Positions 48,052 through 56,969 are shown, counted from the first letter of the stretch. The stretch: 64,000 bases of DNA from Aeromonas veronii (GCF_040215105.1 NZ_CP157875.1:2037501-2101500), one strand, 5' to 3'. The notes: generated by a model from the letters alone, not told the origin. Made by a program: numbers and translations.

Positions 48052-49032
48052 ATGATCGCACGTACCCGTCGTTCTCTGGCTGCCGCCCCGACCCCCATGG
48101 CCGGGCTGGCTCTCGGGATCGCCAGCCTCGGCTGGTGCTGGGAAAATGCCGGTCAATTCGATGGTCGCCTGCAACTGCTGGGGGCTGCCATCGCCGCCGT
48201 GCTGCTCCTTATCCTCACCGGCAAGTTCCTGCTGCATCCGCGTCTGCTGTGGCAGGATCTCGCCCACCCCGTGGTCGGCAGCGTGGTGCCCACCTATGCC
48301 ATGGCCACCATGGTGGTCTCCAAGGCCATCGGCCAATTGGCTCCGGCCTTGGGGCAGGGGCTATGGCTGTTCGCCGTGGTGCTGCACCTATTGTTCCTCG
48401 CCGCCTTTGTCTGGCACCGGGCCAAGGAGTTCGAGATCCATCACATGGTGCCGAGCTGGTTCGTGCCGCCGGTGGGGATCATCGTCGCCGACGTCGCCTA
48501 TCCGGGCGGCCCTTTCGCCGCGCTGGCCAACGGCCTGCTCTGGTTCGGCCTGATTTGCTATGGCCTGATGCTGCCGCTGATGCTCTATCGCCTCATCTTC
48601 AGCCACGAGGTGCCGGACGCCGCCAAGCCGACCATCGCCATCCTGGCCGCGCCCGCCAGCCTGTCACTGGCCGGTTATCTGACCGTGACCGGCGAGCCCT
48701 CCCTGCTGCTGGTGGCCGTGCTGCTCGGGATCGCCGTGCTGATGACGGGGATCATCTATCTCTCCCTGTTCAAGCTGCTGCGTCTGCCGTTTTCTCCGGG
48801 CTTTGCCGCTTTCACCTTCCCCCTGGTGATCGGTGCCACCGCCCTGTACAAGGTCAGTCAGCTGCTGTCGCAGTGGCCTGAGGCGGCGCACTATGTGGAG
48901 CAGCTCCATCTGCTGGCCAATCTGGAGCTCGCCGTGGCAACCCTGGTGGTCACCTATGTGGCCCTGCGTTACCTGATGGCCTGCTTGCCACTGACACAGA
49001 GCCTGGCGCAGCGCACGCCCGCTCACCGTTAA
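48052..49032 (+). CDS. TDT-family transporter (tellurite/dicarboxylate/sulfite-type)
   Basis: About 326 residues with roughly ten hydrophobic segments and the family blocks PTPMAGLALGIASLG, VVGSVVPTYAMATMV and VPSWFVPPVGIIVA. This is the SLAC1/TehA/Ssu1 fold. I chose ATG 48052 because AAGAAGAGG (48034-48042) ends nine bases before it; ATG 48019 and 48043 are alternatives. It is paired with the divergent YeiE-like LysR gene. Substrates in the family include sulfite, malate and other anions. Confidence 0.87.
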   Translation: MIARTRRSLAAAPTPMAGLALGIASLGWCWENAGQFDGRLQLLGAAIAAVLLLILTGKFLLHPRLLWQDLAHPVVGSVVPTYAMATMVVSKAIGQLAPALGQGLWLFAVVLHLLFLAAFVWHRAKEFEIHHMVPSWFVPPVGIIVADVAYPGGPFAALANGLLWFGLICYGLMLPLMLYRLIFSHEVPDAAKPTIAILAAPASLSLAGYLTVTGEPSLLLVAVLLGIAVLMTGIIYLSLFKLLRLPFSPGFAAFTFPLVIGATALYKVSQLLSQWPEAAHYVEQLHLLANLELAVATLVVTYVALRYLMACLPLTQSLAQRTPAHR

Positions 49033-49056
49033 GGCGCCACGCTTCTGCACTATGCC

Positions 49057-49090
49057 CAACACACCCCGCCTCGCGGGGTGTGTTGTTTTT
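49057..49090 (+). terminator. Strong rho-independent terminator after the TDT transporter gene
   Basis: A perfect thirteen-base stem, CAACACACCCCGC (49057-49069) with GCGGGGTGTGTTG (49073-49085), three-base loop, then TTTTT. Confidence 0.93.
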
Positions 49091-49265
49091 CGTCGGGATG
49101 GTGGGATATGCATGAAGCTCATGGCCGGGCAATCCGGCGGCTTTATATTTGTCAATCCGTGAAATGGCTTAAATAGTCGTTGATTCAGCCAAGATTAAGG
49201 TGGTGTTCACTGGTATTACCTGTCACGATGACCGCCAATGCTGTTCTCTATCAATTGACCTATCC

Positions 49266-50255
49266 ATGTCCTCCCAAGATCCCGTATTTGATTGCTCGTT
49301 TCAGTCCCGTTTGCTACGCCCCCGCTACTGGCCAAGCTGGCTCGCCCTCGGGGTGCTCGGCGTGTTCGCCTATGTGCCGCCCCGCTGGCGTGACAAGCTG
49401 GCCGATGCGCTGGCACCCCTGGTGCTCAGGTTCTCCAAGAAGCAGATCTATATTGCCCGCACCAACCTCGCCATCTGTTTCAAGGACAAGAGCGAGGCGG
49501 AGCGGGAAGCCCTGCTGATGACCTCCATCCGGGTCGGCCTCAAGAGCCTGCTGGGGTTTGGGGAGTTCACCTGGCGCAGCCCCGCACACCTGATGAAGCG
49601 CATCCAGGTCAGCGGCTGGGAACATATCGAAGCCGAGCAGGCGGCCGGGCGGCCGGTGATCCTGGTGGTTCCCCACAGCTGGCCCATCGATGCGGCGGGT
49701 TACTACTTCTCCCGCCAGGGCCTGAACATGTGCACCATGATGAAGAGCGCCCGCAATCCGGTGTTCGACTGGCACATCAACCGCGAGCGTGCCAAGAACG
49801 GCTGCCGTGTCTATGAGCGCAGTGCCGGCATCAAGCCGGTGATCAAGGCGGTCAAGTCCGGCCTGAGCTTCTTCTATCTGCCGGATCAGGATCATGGTCG
49901 CGAGGCGAGCATCTTCGCCCCCTTCTTCAACTACCCCAAGGCGACCCTGCCGGCCCTGCCGCGTCTGGTGAAGCTGACCGGTGCCAAGGCGGTGCCCGTG
50001 CTGGCCTGTTACGATGAGGCGGCCCACGGCTACCGACTGGAGATCGATGCCCCCTTTGCCGATTACCCGACCAACGATCTGCTGGCCGATACCTGTGCCA
50101 TGAACGATAGCGTGGAGCGCCAGCTGACCCGCCACCCGGGTCAGTACATGTGGTTCCTCAAGATCTTCGATACCCGTGAAGATCAGGAAGGGGAAGACGG
50201 CCTCTATGAGGAGGGGATCAAGCGCATTCGACGGGGCTTGTCTCCCACTCCCTGA
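49266..50255 (+). CDS. lpxM: LpxM-like lipid A acyltransferase, first paralogue
   Basis: A 329-residue membrane-bound acyltransferase of lipid A late acylation. The catalytic HX4D motif is His137-Ser-Trp-Pro-Ile-Asp142. Segments NPVFDWHINRER, YLPDQDHGREAS and KATLPALPRLVKL match LpxM rather than LpxL. ATG 49266 (MSSQDPVFD) is chosen by analogy with the next gene; the ribosome site is weak. It should add a secondary acyl chain to Kdo2-lipid A at the inner membrane. A closely similar gene follows 160 bp downstream after a terminator. Confidence 0.92.
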   Translation: MSSQDPVFDCSFQSRLLRPRYWPSWLALGVLGVFAYVPPRWRDKLADALAPLVLRFSKKQIYIARTNLAICFKDKSEAEREALLMTSIRVGLKSLLGFGEFTWRSPAHLMKRIQVSGWEHIEAEQAAGRPVILVVPHSWPIDAAGYYFSRQGLNMCTMMKSARNPVFDWHINRERAKNGCRVYERSAGIKPVIKAVKSGLSFFYLPDQDHGREASIFAPFFNYPKATLPALPRLVKLTGAKAVPVLACYDEAAHGYRLEIDAPFADYPTNDLLADTCAMNDSVERQLTRHPGQYMWFLKIFDTREDQEGEDGLYEEGIKRIRRGLSPTP

Positions 50256-50280
50256 ACCTTGGCTGAATAGCCTGCTGAAG

Positions 50281-50304
50281 ATGGCCCCATGTGGGCCATT
50301 TTTT
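50281..50304 (+). terminator. Terminator between the two lpxM paralogues
   Basis: ATGGCCC (50281-50287) pairs with GGGCCAT (50293-50299) and is followed by a T-run, so the two genes are probably transcribed separately. Confidence 0.88.
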
Positions 50305-50416
50305 GTTTCTAACTAGTCGGATCAGTGACTTGGAGAGGGACTCTGGCGGGCTCAGGGTAGAAAAAACTGTCAGGATCACTAAAATAACGGTCTGTTTTGA
50401 CGATTCGATGGCGACC

Positions 50417-51403
50417 ATGTCCGCACAAGATCCGGTGTTCGACACCTCATTTCATCCCCGTCTGCTGCATCCCAAATGGTGGGGCAGCTGGCTGGCCCTC
50501 GGTCTGCTCTCCGGGCTCGCCTGGACACCGGCAAGGCTGCGCGACAGGCTGGCCGACGGCATGGCGCCCCTGCTGCTGCGCTACTCGAAGAAACAGGCCT
50601 ATATCGCCGAGACCAACATCAAGATCTGCTTCCCCGAGCTCGACGAGGCCGGGCGCGAGGCGCTGCTGCTCAAGTCCATTCGCACCGGTCTCAAGACCTT
50701 CATGGGCTTTGGCGAGATGACTTGGCGCAGCAAGGCGTACCTGAAAGGGCGCATGAAGGTGCGTGGCTGGGAACACATCGAAGCCGAGCGTGCCGCCGGT
50801 CGCCCCATGATCTTCGTGGTGCCCCACACCTGGGCGGTGGACACCATAGGCCGCTTCATCACGGACGAGGGGGTTCCCCTGTGCACCATGATGAAGAGCC
50901 CCAAGGATGCGGTATTCGACTGGTACATCAACCGCGAACGCAGCAAGGGAGGGCGCGTCTATGAGCGCAGCGTCGGCATCAAGCCGGCCATCAAGGCCCT
51001 GCGCTCGGGGGACAGCTTCTTCTACCTGCCGGATCAGGATCACGGCCGGGATGCCAGCCTCTTCGTGCCCTTCTTCAACCACCCCAAGGCGACCCTGCCG
51101 GCCCTGCCCAAGCTGGTGAAGCTGACCGGCGCCAGGGCCGTGCCGGTGCTGGCCTGCTATGACGAGGACGAGCACTGCTACCGGATGGAGATAGAGGCAC
51201 CGTTCGACCCTTATCCTACCGAGGATCTGATGGCCGACGTCAATGCCATGAACCGCATGGTGGAGCGGCAACTCACCCGCTTCCCGGAGCAGTACATGTG
51301 GTTCCTCAAGATCTTCGAGACCCAGGAGGATAACGAGGGCAAGGACGGCCTCTACGAAGAGGGGATCAGGCGCATCCGCCAGGGGCTGCCCCCCGACGCC
51401 TGA
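50417..51403 (+). CDS. lpxM: LpxM-like lipid A acyltransferase, second paralogue
   Basis: A 328-residue paralogue of the preceding protein, alike along its full length and aligning nearly without gaps. HX4D is His137-Thr-Trp-Ala-Val-Asp142, at the same position and even closer to E. coli LpxM (HGWAVD). ATG 50417 gives MSAQDPVFD; ATG 50408 is an alternative. Duplicated late acyltransferases could differ in acyl chain or acceptor position, or be used at different growth conditions. A terminator follows. Confidence 0.92.
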   Translation: MSAQDPVFDTSFHPRLLHPKWWGSWLALGLLSGLAWTPARLRDRLADGMAPLLLRYSKKQAYIAETNIKICFPELDEAGREALLLKSIRTGLKTFMGFGEMTWRSKAYLKGRMKVRGWEHIEAERAAGRPMIFVVPHTWAVDTIGRFITDEGVPLCTMMKSPKDAVFDWYINRERSKGGRVYERSVGIKPAIKALRSGDSFFYLPDQDHGRDASLFVPFFNHPKATLPALPKLVKLTGARAVPVLACYDEDEHCYRMEIEAPFDPYPTEDLMADVNAMNRMVERQLTRFPEQYMWFLKIFETQEDNEGKDGLYEEGIRRIRQGLPPDA

Positions 51404-51412
51404 CTCATCTTC

Positions 51413-51434
51413 ACGGCCCCTCGCGGGCCGTTTT
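51413..51434 (+). terminator. Terminator after the second lpxM
   Basis: ACGGCCC (51413-51419) with GGGCCGT (51425-51431) around CTCGC-type loop, followed by TTTT. Confidence 0.85.
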
Positions 51435-51589
51435 GCATGATGTGGCCCGGGATTTGCCTCACGTCTTATAGGGGACGCGCCGGGGCCAGGCACCTTACGA
51501 GATGAGGTGCGACAAGGTCTGGATGTCAGGCTCTTGATGGGGGATGGCGAGCGGTGTCGGCTCGCGTTATCTTGCCAGAGGAGAATGAG

Positions 51590-51622
51590 ATGCAAACAGA
51601 GTGCAAACAAGGTGCAAATAAG
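51590..51622 (+). repeat. Three tandem 11-bp repeats upstream of the RIO kinase gene
   Basis: ATGCAAACAGA, GTGCAAACAAG and GTGCAAATAAG follow each other without gaps, with a fourth, degenerate unit behind. The 11-bp period is close to one helical turn. Confidence 0.8.
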
Positions 51623-51640
51623 GTAAAAGGGCGGTCATGA
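51590..51640 (+). CDS. Putative 16-residue leader peptide ORF overlapping the RIO kinase start
   Basis: ATG 51590 has a strong AGAGGAG (51577-51583) six bases ahead. The frame codes MQTECKQGANKVKGRS and ends with TGA at 51638-51640, which overlaps the kinase ATG (51637) as ATGA. Its DNA is built from three 11-bp repeats (starting 51590, 51601 and 51612; core TGCAAA). The kinase gene itself has a weaker ribosome site, so it may depend on translation of this leader. A chance frame cannot be excluded from one sequence. Confidence 0.5.
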   Translation: MQTECKQGANKVKGRS

Positions 51641-52497
51641 AAATTCCAAATCGAATCCAACCTCTGGTTGATGACGGCCTGGTCGACGATGTCATCAGCC
51701 GGCTGATGAGCGGCAAAGAGGCCGACGTCTATGTGGTGCGCTGCGGCGACGAAATCCGCTGCGCCAAAGTCTATAAAGAGGCGGCCAAGCGCAGCTTCAA
51801 GCAGGCGGTGGTCTATCAGGAAGGGCGCAAGGTGCGGGGCAGTCGCGACGCCCGCGCCATGGAGAAGGGCTCAAAATACGGCCGCAAGCAGCACGAAGAG
51901 GTGTGGCAGAACACCGAGGTGGACGCCCTGTTCAAGCTGGCAGCCGCCAATGTGCGGGTACCCAGACCCTATGTCTGCCTGGACGGCGTCCTGCTGATGG
52001 AACTCATCACCGATGAGGATGGCAATGTGGCGCCGCGGCTCAACGATGTGGCCCTCACCCCGGAGCAGGCCCTCATCGATCATGGCAAGGTGATCCGCTA
52101 CGTGGTGCGCATGCTCTGTGCCGGCCTCATTCACGGGGATCTCTCCGAGTTCAACGTGTTGGTGGATGCCGAGGGGCCCGTCATCATCGACCTGCCCCAG
52201 GTGGTGAATGCCGCCGCCAACAATCAGGCCAAGGCCATGCTGGAGCGCGACGTCAACAACATGCGCGCCTATTACGGCATGTATGCGCCAGAGTTGCTCA
52301 AGACCCGCTACGCCCGGGAGATGTGGGCGCTGTTCGAAGATGGCAAGCTCGGTCCGGAAACCGAGCTGACCGGCCTGTTCGAGGAGAGCACCGAAGCCAT
52401 CGATCTCGACGCCGTGCTGCACGAGATCGAGAGTGCCCAGGAAGAGGCCATGGCGCGTCGTGCCCGCCTGCAGGCAGAGCAGGAAGAGGGGTTCTGA
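51637..52497 (+). CDS. RIO1-family serine protein kinase
   Basis: A 286-residue atypical kinase. The P-loop region is replaced by MSGKEADVYVV, the nucleotide-binding lysine is Lys44 (CAKVYK), the catalytic loop is His166-Gly-Asp168...Asn173 (HGDLSEFNVLV), and the metal-binding aspartate is Asp185 in IIDLPQ. These are RIO1 hallmarks. The bacterial relatives are known from Pseudomonas (PA4780 type) as serine kinases of unclear target. The upstream leader ORF may couple its translation. Confidence 0.93.
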   Translation: MKIPNRIQPLVDDGLVDDVISRLMSGKEADVYVVRCGDEIRCAKVYKEAAKRSFKQAVVYQEGRKVRGSRDARAMEKGSKYGRKQHEEVWQNTEVDALFKLAAANVRVPRPYVCLDGVLLMELITDEDGNVAPRLNDVALTPEQALIDHGKVIRYVVRMLCAGLIHGDLSEFNVLVDAEGPVIIDLPQVVNAAANNQAKAMLERDVNNMRAYYGMYAPELLKTRYAREMWALFEDGKLGPETELTGLFEESTEAIDLDAVLHEIESAQEEAMARRARLQAEQEEGF

Positions 52498-52525
52498 TCC
52501 CGCTGCCACGTTGCTAATCATGCAA

Positions 52526-52556
52526 AAAGCAAAGAGCGCCGAGGGCGCTCTTTTCG
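52526..52556. terminator. Bidirectional terminator between the RIO kinase and pirin genes
   Basis: AAGAGCGCC (52532-52540) and GGCGCTCTT (52544-52552) pair around GAG. TTTT follows on the plus strand and AAAAA precedes it, so it can serve both convergent genes. Confidence 0.9.
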
Positions 52557-52580
52557 TTGGTGTCTGCCATGGCGGCAGGC

Positions 52581-53465
52581 TCAGATCCCGGTCAGGGGCG
52601 GGGCGCTGAGACGGGGGCCGGTGTAGCCCACCACCTCCCCGAAGCGCGGATGGCCGCTCTCCCAGTCGGCGGCGGCGGTGCGAATGGCCTCCCTGTCAAA
52701 GCTCACGAAGTTCCACCAGATCTGCAGCGCCTGGGCCAGAGGCTCGCCACCTATCACCAGCACCCTGGCCCCCGGGGCCAGGGTCAGCTCGACCCGGGGC
52801 GTCCCGGGGGGCAGATAGAGCAACTCTTCGTGGGCGAAGGATTGGCCCGAGGCGGCGACCTCACCCTGCAGGGGCAGCAGGCCGTGCTCAAACTGGGGAT
52901 CCAGGGGGAGGGAGAGGGTTGACTCAGTCTGTCCGTCGTTGTGCAGATCCAGCCCGATCAGGGGAGAGAAGCGCAGGGTGGGGGCCAGATGTCCGCCATG
53001 CTCGCCGATAAGCAGGGTCAGGGCTATCCCGTCCTCCTGCCAGCGAGGCAGGTCCGGGTAGTGATCGAAACGGGGCTGGGCATCCTGATGGGCTTCGGGC
53101 AGTGCTATCCAGAGTTGGGCGGCGTGCAGGTCGGGGTGGCCCGCCACCGACTCCTCGGTGTGGGCGATGCCGCGTCCGGCGGTCATCAGATTGACCTGCC
53201 CTGGCCGTATGATCTGCTCACTGCCGAGGCTGTCACGGTGCAATATCTCGCCAGACAGCATCCAGGTGAAGGTTTGCAGGGCAATGTGCGGGTGGGGGCC
53301 GACATTCATCCCCCTGGCGCCCGGGGCGAACCGGGTCGGCCCTATGTGGTCGAGAAAACACCAGGGCCCGATGGTGCGCCTCTCCTTGACCGGGATGGCG
53401 CGGGCGACCGGGATGCCCCCCACGTCCGTGATGCGGGAGGGGATGCGTTGCCACTGTTGTGTCAT
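52581..53465 (-). CDS. Pirin family protein
   Basis: A 294-residue bicupin. The iron site of the N-terminal cupin is complete: His58 and His60 (GPHPHIALQTFTW), His102 and Glu104 (GRGIAHTEES). Bacterial pirins include quercetin 2,3-dioxygenases and regulators that bind metabolic enzymes; neither can be chosen here. It is a single gene converging on the RIO kinase. Confidence 0.92.
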   Translation of the reverse strand: MTQQWQRIPSRITDVGGIPVARAIPVKERRTIGPWCFLDHIGPTRFAPGARGMNVGPHPHIALQTFTWMLSGEILHRDSLGSEQIIRPGQVNLMTAGRGIAHTEESVAGHPDLHAAQLWIALPEAHQDAQPRFDHYPDLPRWQEDGIALTLLIGEHGGHLAPTLRFSPLIGLDLHNDGQTESTLSLPLDPQFEHGLLPLQGEVAASGQSFAHEELLYLPPGTPRVELTLAPGARVLVIGGEPLAQALQIWWNFVSFDREAIRTAAADWESGHPRFGEVVGYTGPRLSAPPLTGI

Positions 53466-53513
53466 GGGGTGCTCCTTGCACTGGGGTGACGTGAAACGTG
53501 AAGTATGGGCGCA

Positions 53514-54179
53514 CTATCGGCGGCGGATCCCCGGAAAGCTGCGCATGGGGGGCGCCATCCGGTGAGGCATGGCGGGGCGGGCGAGGGGGGGAGCCAGGTT
53601 GCTCGGCAGATGGGGTCTGAGCTCACCCTCGGGACGCGTTTGCGCGGGGGCCAGCAAGCCGCCTTCTGTCTGGGGCCGGCTGGTGGGGAGCAGGGCGCCG
53701 TGCTCGCCTCCTGCACTGCGATCCAGTCCGGCGCGGGCGGCCCTCTCATCCAGCGGAGAGTGGGGGGCGCGCTCGGGGTTGCTGACGCTCGGGCGCAGCT
53801 TGCTGTGTTCGCGCAGCGCCTCTTTTTGCTCCGGGGACATGGCATGCCAGCGGGTGGCGAAATCGCCCCGCAGGGCCGCGAGATCGGCACCCCCGTGGTT
53901 ATCCTGCCAGTCGTGGAATTTGTCTTTGATCTCCTGCTGGCGATCCCCATCCAGCCCGCTCCACCACTTCTTGATGAGCTCGTCGAAATCCCCCTGATTG
54001 TCGCAGCACCAGGGGTAGTAGTGATCCCAGTAGTAGAAGTAGTCGTCATACCACCAGGGATAGGCGCCGTAGGCGCTGCCGTAATAGCCGGTGCCGACCC
54101 CCACGCCGACCGACGAGTTTGAAGAGCTGCAACCGGCGAGACCGGCGGCCAGCAGGGGAATGAGCAGGGAAATACGCAT
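53514..54179 (-). CDS. Lipoprotein with an aromatic-rich segment, function unknown
   Basis: A 221-residue protein from ATG 54179 with GGAG ahead. The lipobox is AGLAGC (Cys17), so it is lipid anchored. A segment at about residues 27-60 is extremely rich in Tyr and Trp (fifteen aromatic residues in 29) and ends in CCDNQ. A charged helical part follows (FDELIKKWWSGLDGDRQQEIKDKFHDWQD), then a proline- and arginine-rich tail. The open frame runs much further upstream but that part is the complement of polB. It may be a cell-envelope structural or stress protein; no family is recognised. Confidence 0.75.
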   Translation of the reverse strand: MRISLLIPLLAAGLAGCSSSNSSVGVGVGTGYYGSAYGAYPWWYDDYFYYWDHYYPWCCDNQGDFDELIKKWWSGLDGDRQQEIKDKFHDWQDNHGGADLAALRGDFATRWHAMSPEQKEALREHSKLRPSVSNPERAPHSPLDERAARAGLDRSAGGEHGALLPTSRPQTEGGLLAPAQTRPEGELRPHLPSNLAPPLARPAMPHRMAPPMRSFPGIRRR

Positions 54180-54292
54180 GGGGGCTCCGGCGATGGCTGA
54201 TGATAACGTTAATATGCACCAATCCGCGGCCAGATGGCAGACGCGGGAGGAAAAGGGGAGCCTGCGCCCCTTGCACGGCATTTGCGGCAAGG

Positions 54293-54312
54293 TACTGTAT
54301 GAACGTACAATA
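54293..54312 (+). promoter_or_regulatory. LexA (SOS) box upstream of polB
   Basis: TACTGTATGAACGTACAATA matches the SOS consensus TACTGT-N8-ACAGTA at most positions (CTG-N10-CAA here). It lies 33 bp before the polB start, where a LexA dimer would block transcription. Confidence 0.8.
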
Positions 54313-54344
54313 GGTTCATCCCAGACCCTGTTCCCTATGCCGTC

Positions 54345-56777
54345 ATGAGTGTGACCCCAGCCCCCAGCCCCCTTCTTGCACCGGACCCGCCTCCCCAGGA
54401 CGGTTTCATCCTGACCCGTCACGGGCGGGATGTGCGTGGGCGCAGCGGGGCAGGCTCGCACACCGAGATCGTGATGTGGCTCTGGAGCGCCCAGGGGCCG
54501 GTACGGCTGGTGGTGCCGGGACAGGAGCCGGTGTTCTTCCTGCCCGAGCGCCACATGCAGGAGGCGGCCGAGCTGTTCAAGGGATCCGGCGTGAGCGGCC
54601 GGTTTCGCCGGCTGCCCATGCATACCTTCGATGGCCGGGCCGTGGTGGGCTGCTATTTCTCCACCCTGAGCGCCTTTCATCGGGCCATCGAACTGCTGCT
54701 CATCCGTGGCCTCGAGCATTTTGAATCGGATATCCGGCTGCCGGAGCGCTACCTGATGGAGCGTTTCATCACCGCCGGCGTGCGCTTCGATGGCCGGGTG
54801 CTGAAGAAGGGGGGCAAGCAGGGCTATTGGGAGGTCAACGAGGCACGCTGTGCGCCTCAGGGGATGACCCCGGCGCTCTCCTGGGTGTCGCTGGACGTGG
54901 AGTGTGCCATGGACGGGGCGCTCTTCTCGGTGGGGCTCTATGGCGAGCAGGATGCGCGAGTCATCATGATCGGTGTGCCTGAGACGGACTCCAATAGCTG
55001 GGAGACCCCCATCGAGTGGGTGGCGGATGAGAATGCCCTGCTCGGTGCGCTGGAGGCCTGGTTCACCCGTCACGATCCGGATCTGGTGATCGGCTGGAAC
55101 GTGGTCAACTTCGACTTTCGCCTGCTGCTGCGCCGGGCCGAACTCGGCGGGCGGCGACTGCGCCTCGGGCGAGGGCGTGAGCTCTGTTTCTGGCGCTCGT
55201 CGCGCAATGATCCCCAGAGCGGCAACGTCATCATCCCGGGTCGCATGGTGCTCGATGGCATCGACACCCTGAAAAGTGCGACCTGGCAGTTTGCGAGCTA
55301 CAGCCTGGATTCGGTGGCGAGCGAGCTGCTGGGCCGTGGCAAGGACATCGAGGACGTGGCCAACCGGGGGGAGAAGATCACCGAGTTGTTCCACTCGGAT
55401 AAAGAAGCGCTCGCCCGCTACAACCTGGAGGATTGCAAGCTGGTGTGGGAGATCTTCGATTTTTGCCACCTCATCCCCTTTGCCATCGAGCGGGCCTCCC
55501 TCACCGGTCTCGAACTCGACCGGGTGGGGGGCTCGGTGGCCGCCTTCACCAACCTCTATCTGCCGCGCTTGCACCGGGGCGGCTACGTGGCCCCGAATCT
55601 GCCCGCCGACGGCGGCCTCGCGAGCCCCGGCGGTTATGTGATGGACTCCAAGCCCGGCCTCTACCGCCACGTGCTGGTGCTGGATTTCAAGAGCCTCTAT
55701 CCCAGCATCATCCGCACCTTCTGCATCGATCCCATGGGATTGATAGAGGGCCTGCAGCAACCCGATACCGCCGTGCCCGGTTTTCGCGGCGCCCTCTTCT
55801 CCCGCACCCGCCATTTTCTGCCCGACCTCATCGCCACCCTGTGGGCGGCGCGGGACAGGGCCAAGGCGGCGAAGAACAAGGCGCTCTCCCAGGCCATCAA
55901 GATCATCATGAACTCCTTCTACGGGGTGCTGGGTTCCGGCGGGTGCCGCTTCTACGATCCGCGTCTCGCGTCCTCCATCACCTTGCGCGGTCACGGCATC
56001 ATGCAGCAGACCCGGGAGTGGATAGAGGGCGAGGGCTTCGAGGTGATCTACGGGGACACCGACTCCACCTTCGTCCACCTGGGGCGGGCAGTCAGTGCCG
56101 AGGAGGCGGACGAGATAGGTCGCAAGCTGGCCACCATGATCAACGCCAACTGGACGACGCTGATCAAGCGTGAGTTCGACTTGCCCTGTTACCTCGAGAT
56201 CGAATACGAGACTCACTACCGCCGCTTCCTCATGCCCACCATTCGCGGACTGGATAAGGGCAGCAAGAAGCGCTATGCCGGCCTGGTGGGCGAGGGCGGA
56301 GAGGAACAGCTGGTGTTCAAGGGGCTCGAATCCGTGCGCACCGACTGGACAATCCTGGCCAAGCAGTTCCAGACCCGGCTCTATGAACTGGTGTTTCACG
56401 ATGCGGATCCCAGTGGCTATGTACGCACCATGGTGGACGAGACCCGGGCCGGCCTGTACGACGATCTACTGGTCTATCGCAAGCGGCTGCGGCAAAAGCT
56501 GGAGGAGTACCAGAAGAATGTGCCCCCCCACGTGCGCGCGGCACGCTTGGCGGACGAGGAGAACCTGCGCCGGGGTCGGCCCCAGCGCTACCAGCACAGG
56601 GGTACCATCGCCTACCTGGTGACCATGAACGGGCCCGAGCCGCTGGAATATCGGCGCAGTGCCATCGACTATGAGCACTACATCGACAAGCAGCTCAAAC
56701 CCATCGCCGATGCCATCCTGCCCTTCATCGGCGAGTCGTTCGAGCGGATCTGCGGCCAGCAGCTGGATCTCTTCTAG
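54345..56777 (+). CDS. polB: DNA polymerase II
   Basis: An 810-residue family B DNA polymerase used in replication restart and translesion synthesis during the SOS response. The 3'-5' exonuclease is complete: motif I LDVECAMD (Asp184, Glu186), motif II NVVNFDF, motif III YNLEDCKL. The polymerase motifs are DFKSLYPSII, KIIMNSFYG and YGDTDST. The protein is slightly longer than the E. coli enzyme because of about 18 additional N-terminal residues before GFILTRH, so the true start may lie later. A LexA box precedes it, which agrees with SOS control. Confidence 0.97.
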   Translation: MSVTPAPSPLLAPDPPPQDGFILTRHGRDVRGRSGAGSHTEIVMWLWSAQGPVRLVVPGQEPVFFLPERHMQEAAELFKGSGVSGRFRRLPMHTFDGRAVVGCYFSTLSAFHRAIELLLIRGLEHFESDIRLPERYLMERFITAGVRFDGRVLKKGGKQGYWEVNEARCAPQGMTPALSWVSLDVECAMDGALFSVGLYGEQDARVIMIGVPETDSNSWETPIEWVADENALLGALEAWFTRHDPDLVIGWNVVNFDFRLLLRRAELGGRRLRLGRGRELCFWRSSRNDPQSGNVIIPGRMVLDGIDTLKSATWQFASYSLDSVASELLGRGKDIEDVANRGEKITELFHSDKEALARYNLEDCKLVWEIFDFCHLIPFAIERASLTGLELDRVGGSVAAFTNLYLPRLHRGGYVAPNLPADGGLASPGGYVMDSKPGLYRHVLVLDFKSLYPSIIRTFCIDPMGLIEGLQQPDTAVPGFRGALFSRTRHFLPDLIATLWAARDRAKAAKNKALSQAIKIIMNSFYGVLGSGGCRFYDPRLASSITLRGHGIMQQTREWIEGEGFEVIYGDTDSTFVHLGRAVSAEEADEIGRKLATMINANWTTLIKREFDLPCYLEIEYETHYRRFLMPTIRGLDKGSKKRYAGLVGEGGEEQLVFKGLESVRTDWTILAKQFQTRLYELVFHDADPSGYVRTMVDETRAGLYDDLLVYRKRLRQKLEEYQKNVPPHVRAARLADEENLRRGRPQRYQHRGTIAYLVTMNGPEPLEYRRSAIDYEHYIDKQLKPIADAILPFIGESFERICGQQLDLF

Positions 56778-56936
56778 CCCCAAGAGGCAGTAGGAGTAAA
56801 AGCTGCTGCTGTGCAAAGAAAAAGAATAAACAGGAAGATGTGGGGAGCGCAGTGGTGATAACGACGTCGGGGGAGGCGAGGTCATGCCGGTACAAACCCG
56901 TTTTCCTCTCCAGAGAATTGCCGAAAGCTGAAATGC

Positions 56937-56964
56937 AAAAAGCCCGCTGTGAAGCGGGCTTTTT
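56937..56964. terminator. Terminator at the end of the tRNA-Val array (and polB side)
   Basis: AGCCCGCT (56941-56948) pairs with AGCGGGCT (56953-56960) around GTGA. It is flanked by A-runs and T-runs on both sides and works in both directions. Confidence 0.9.
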
Positions 56965-56969
56965 AAATC

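Noticed and set aside
53514-56399. A 961-codon open frame on the minus strand across polB
   Set aside because: Only its last 221 codons are a gene (the lipoprotein). The rest is the complement of polB, which has all polymerase and exonuclease motifs.
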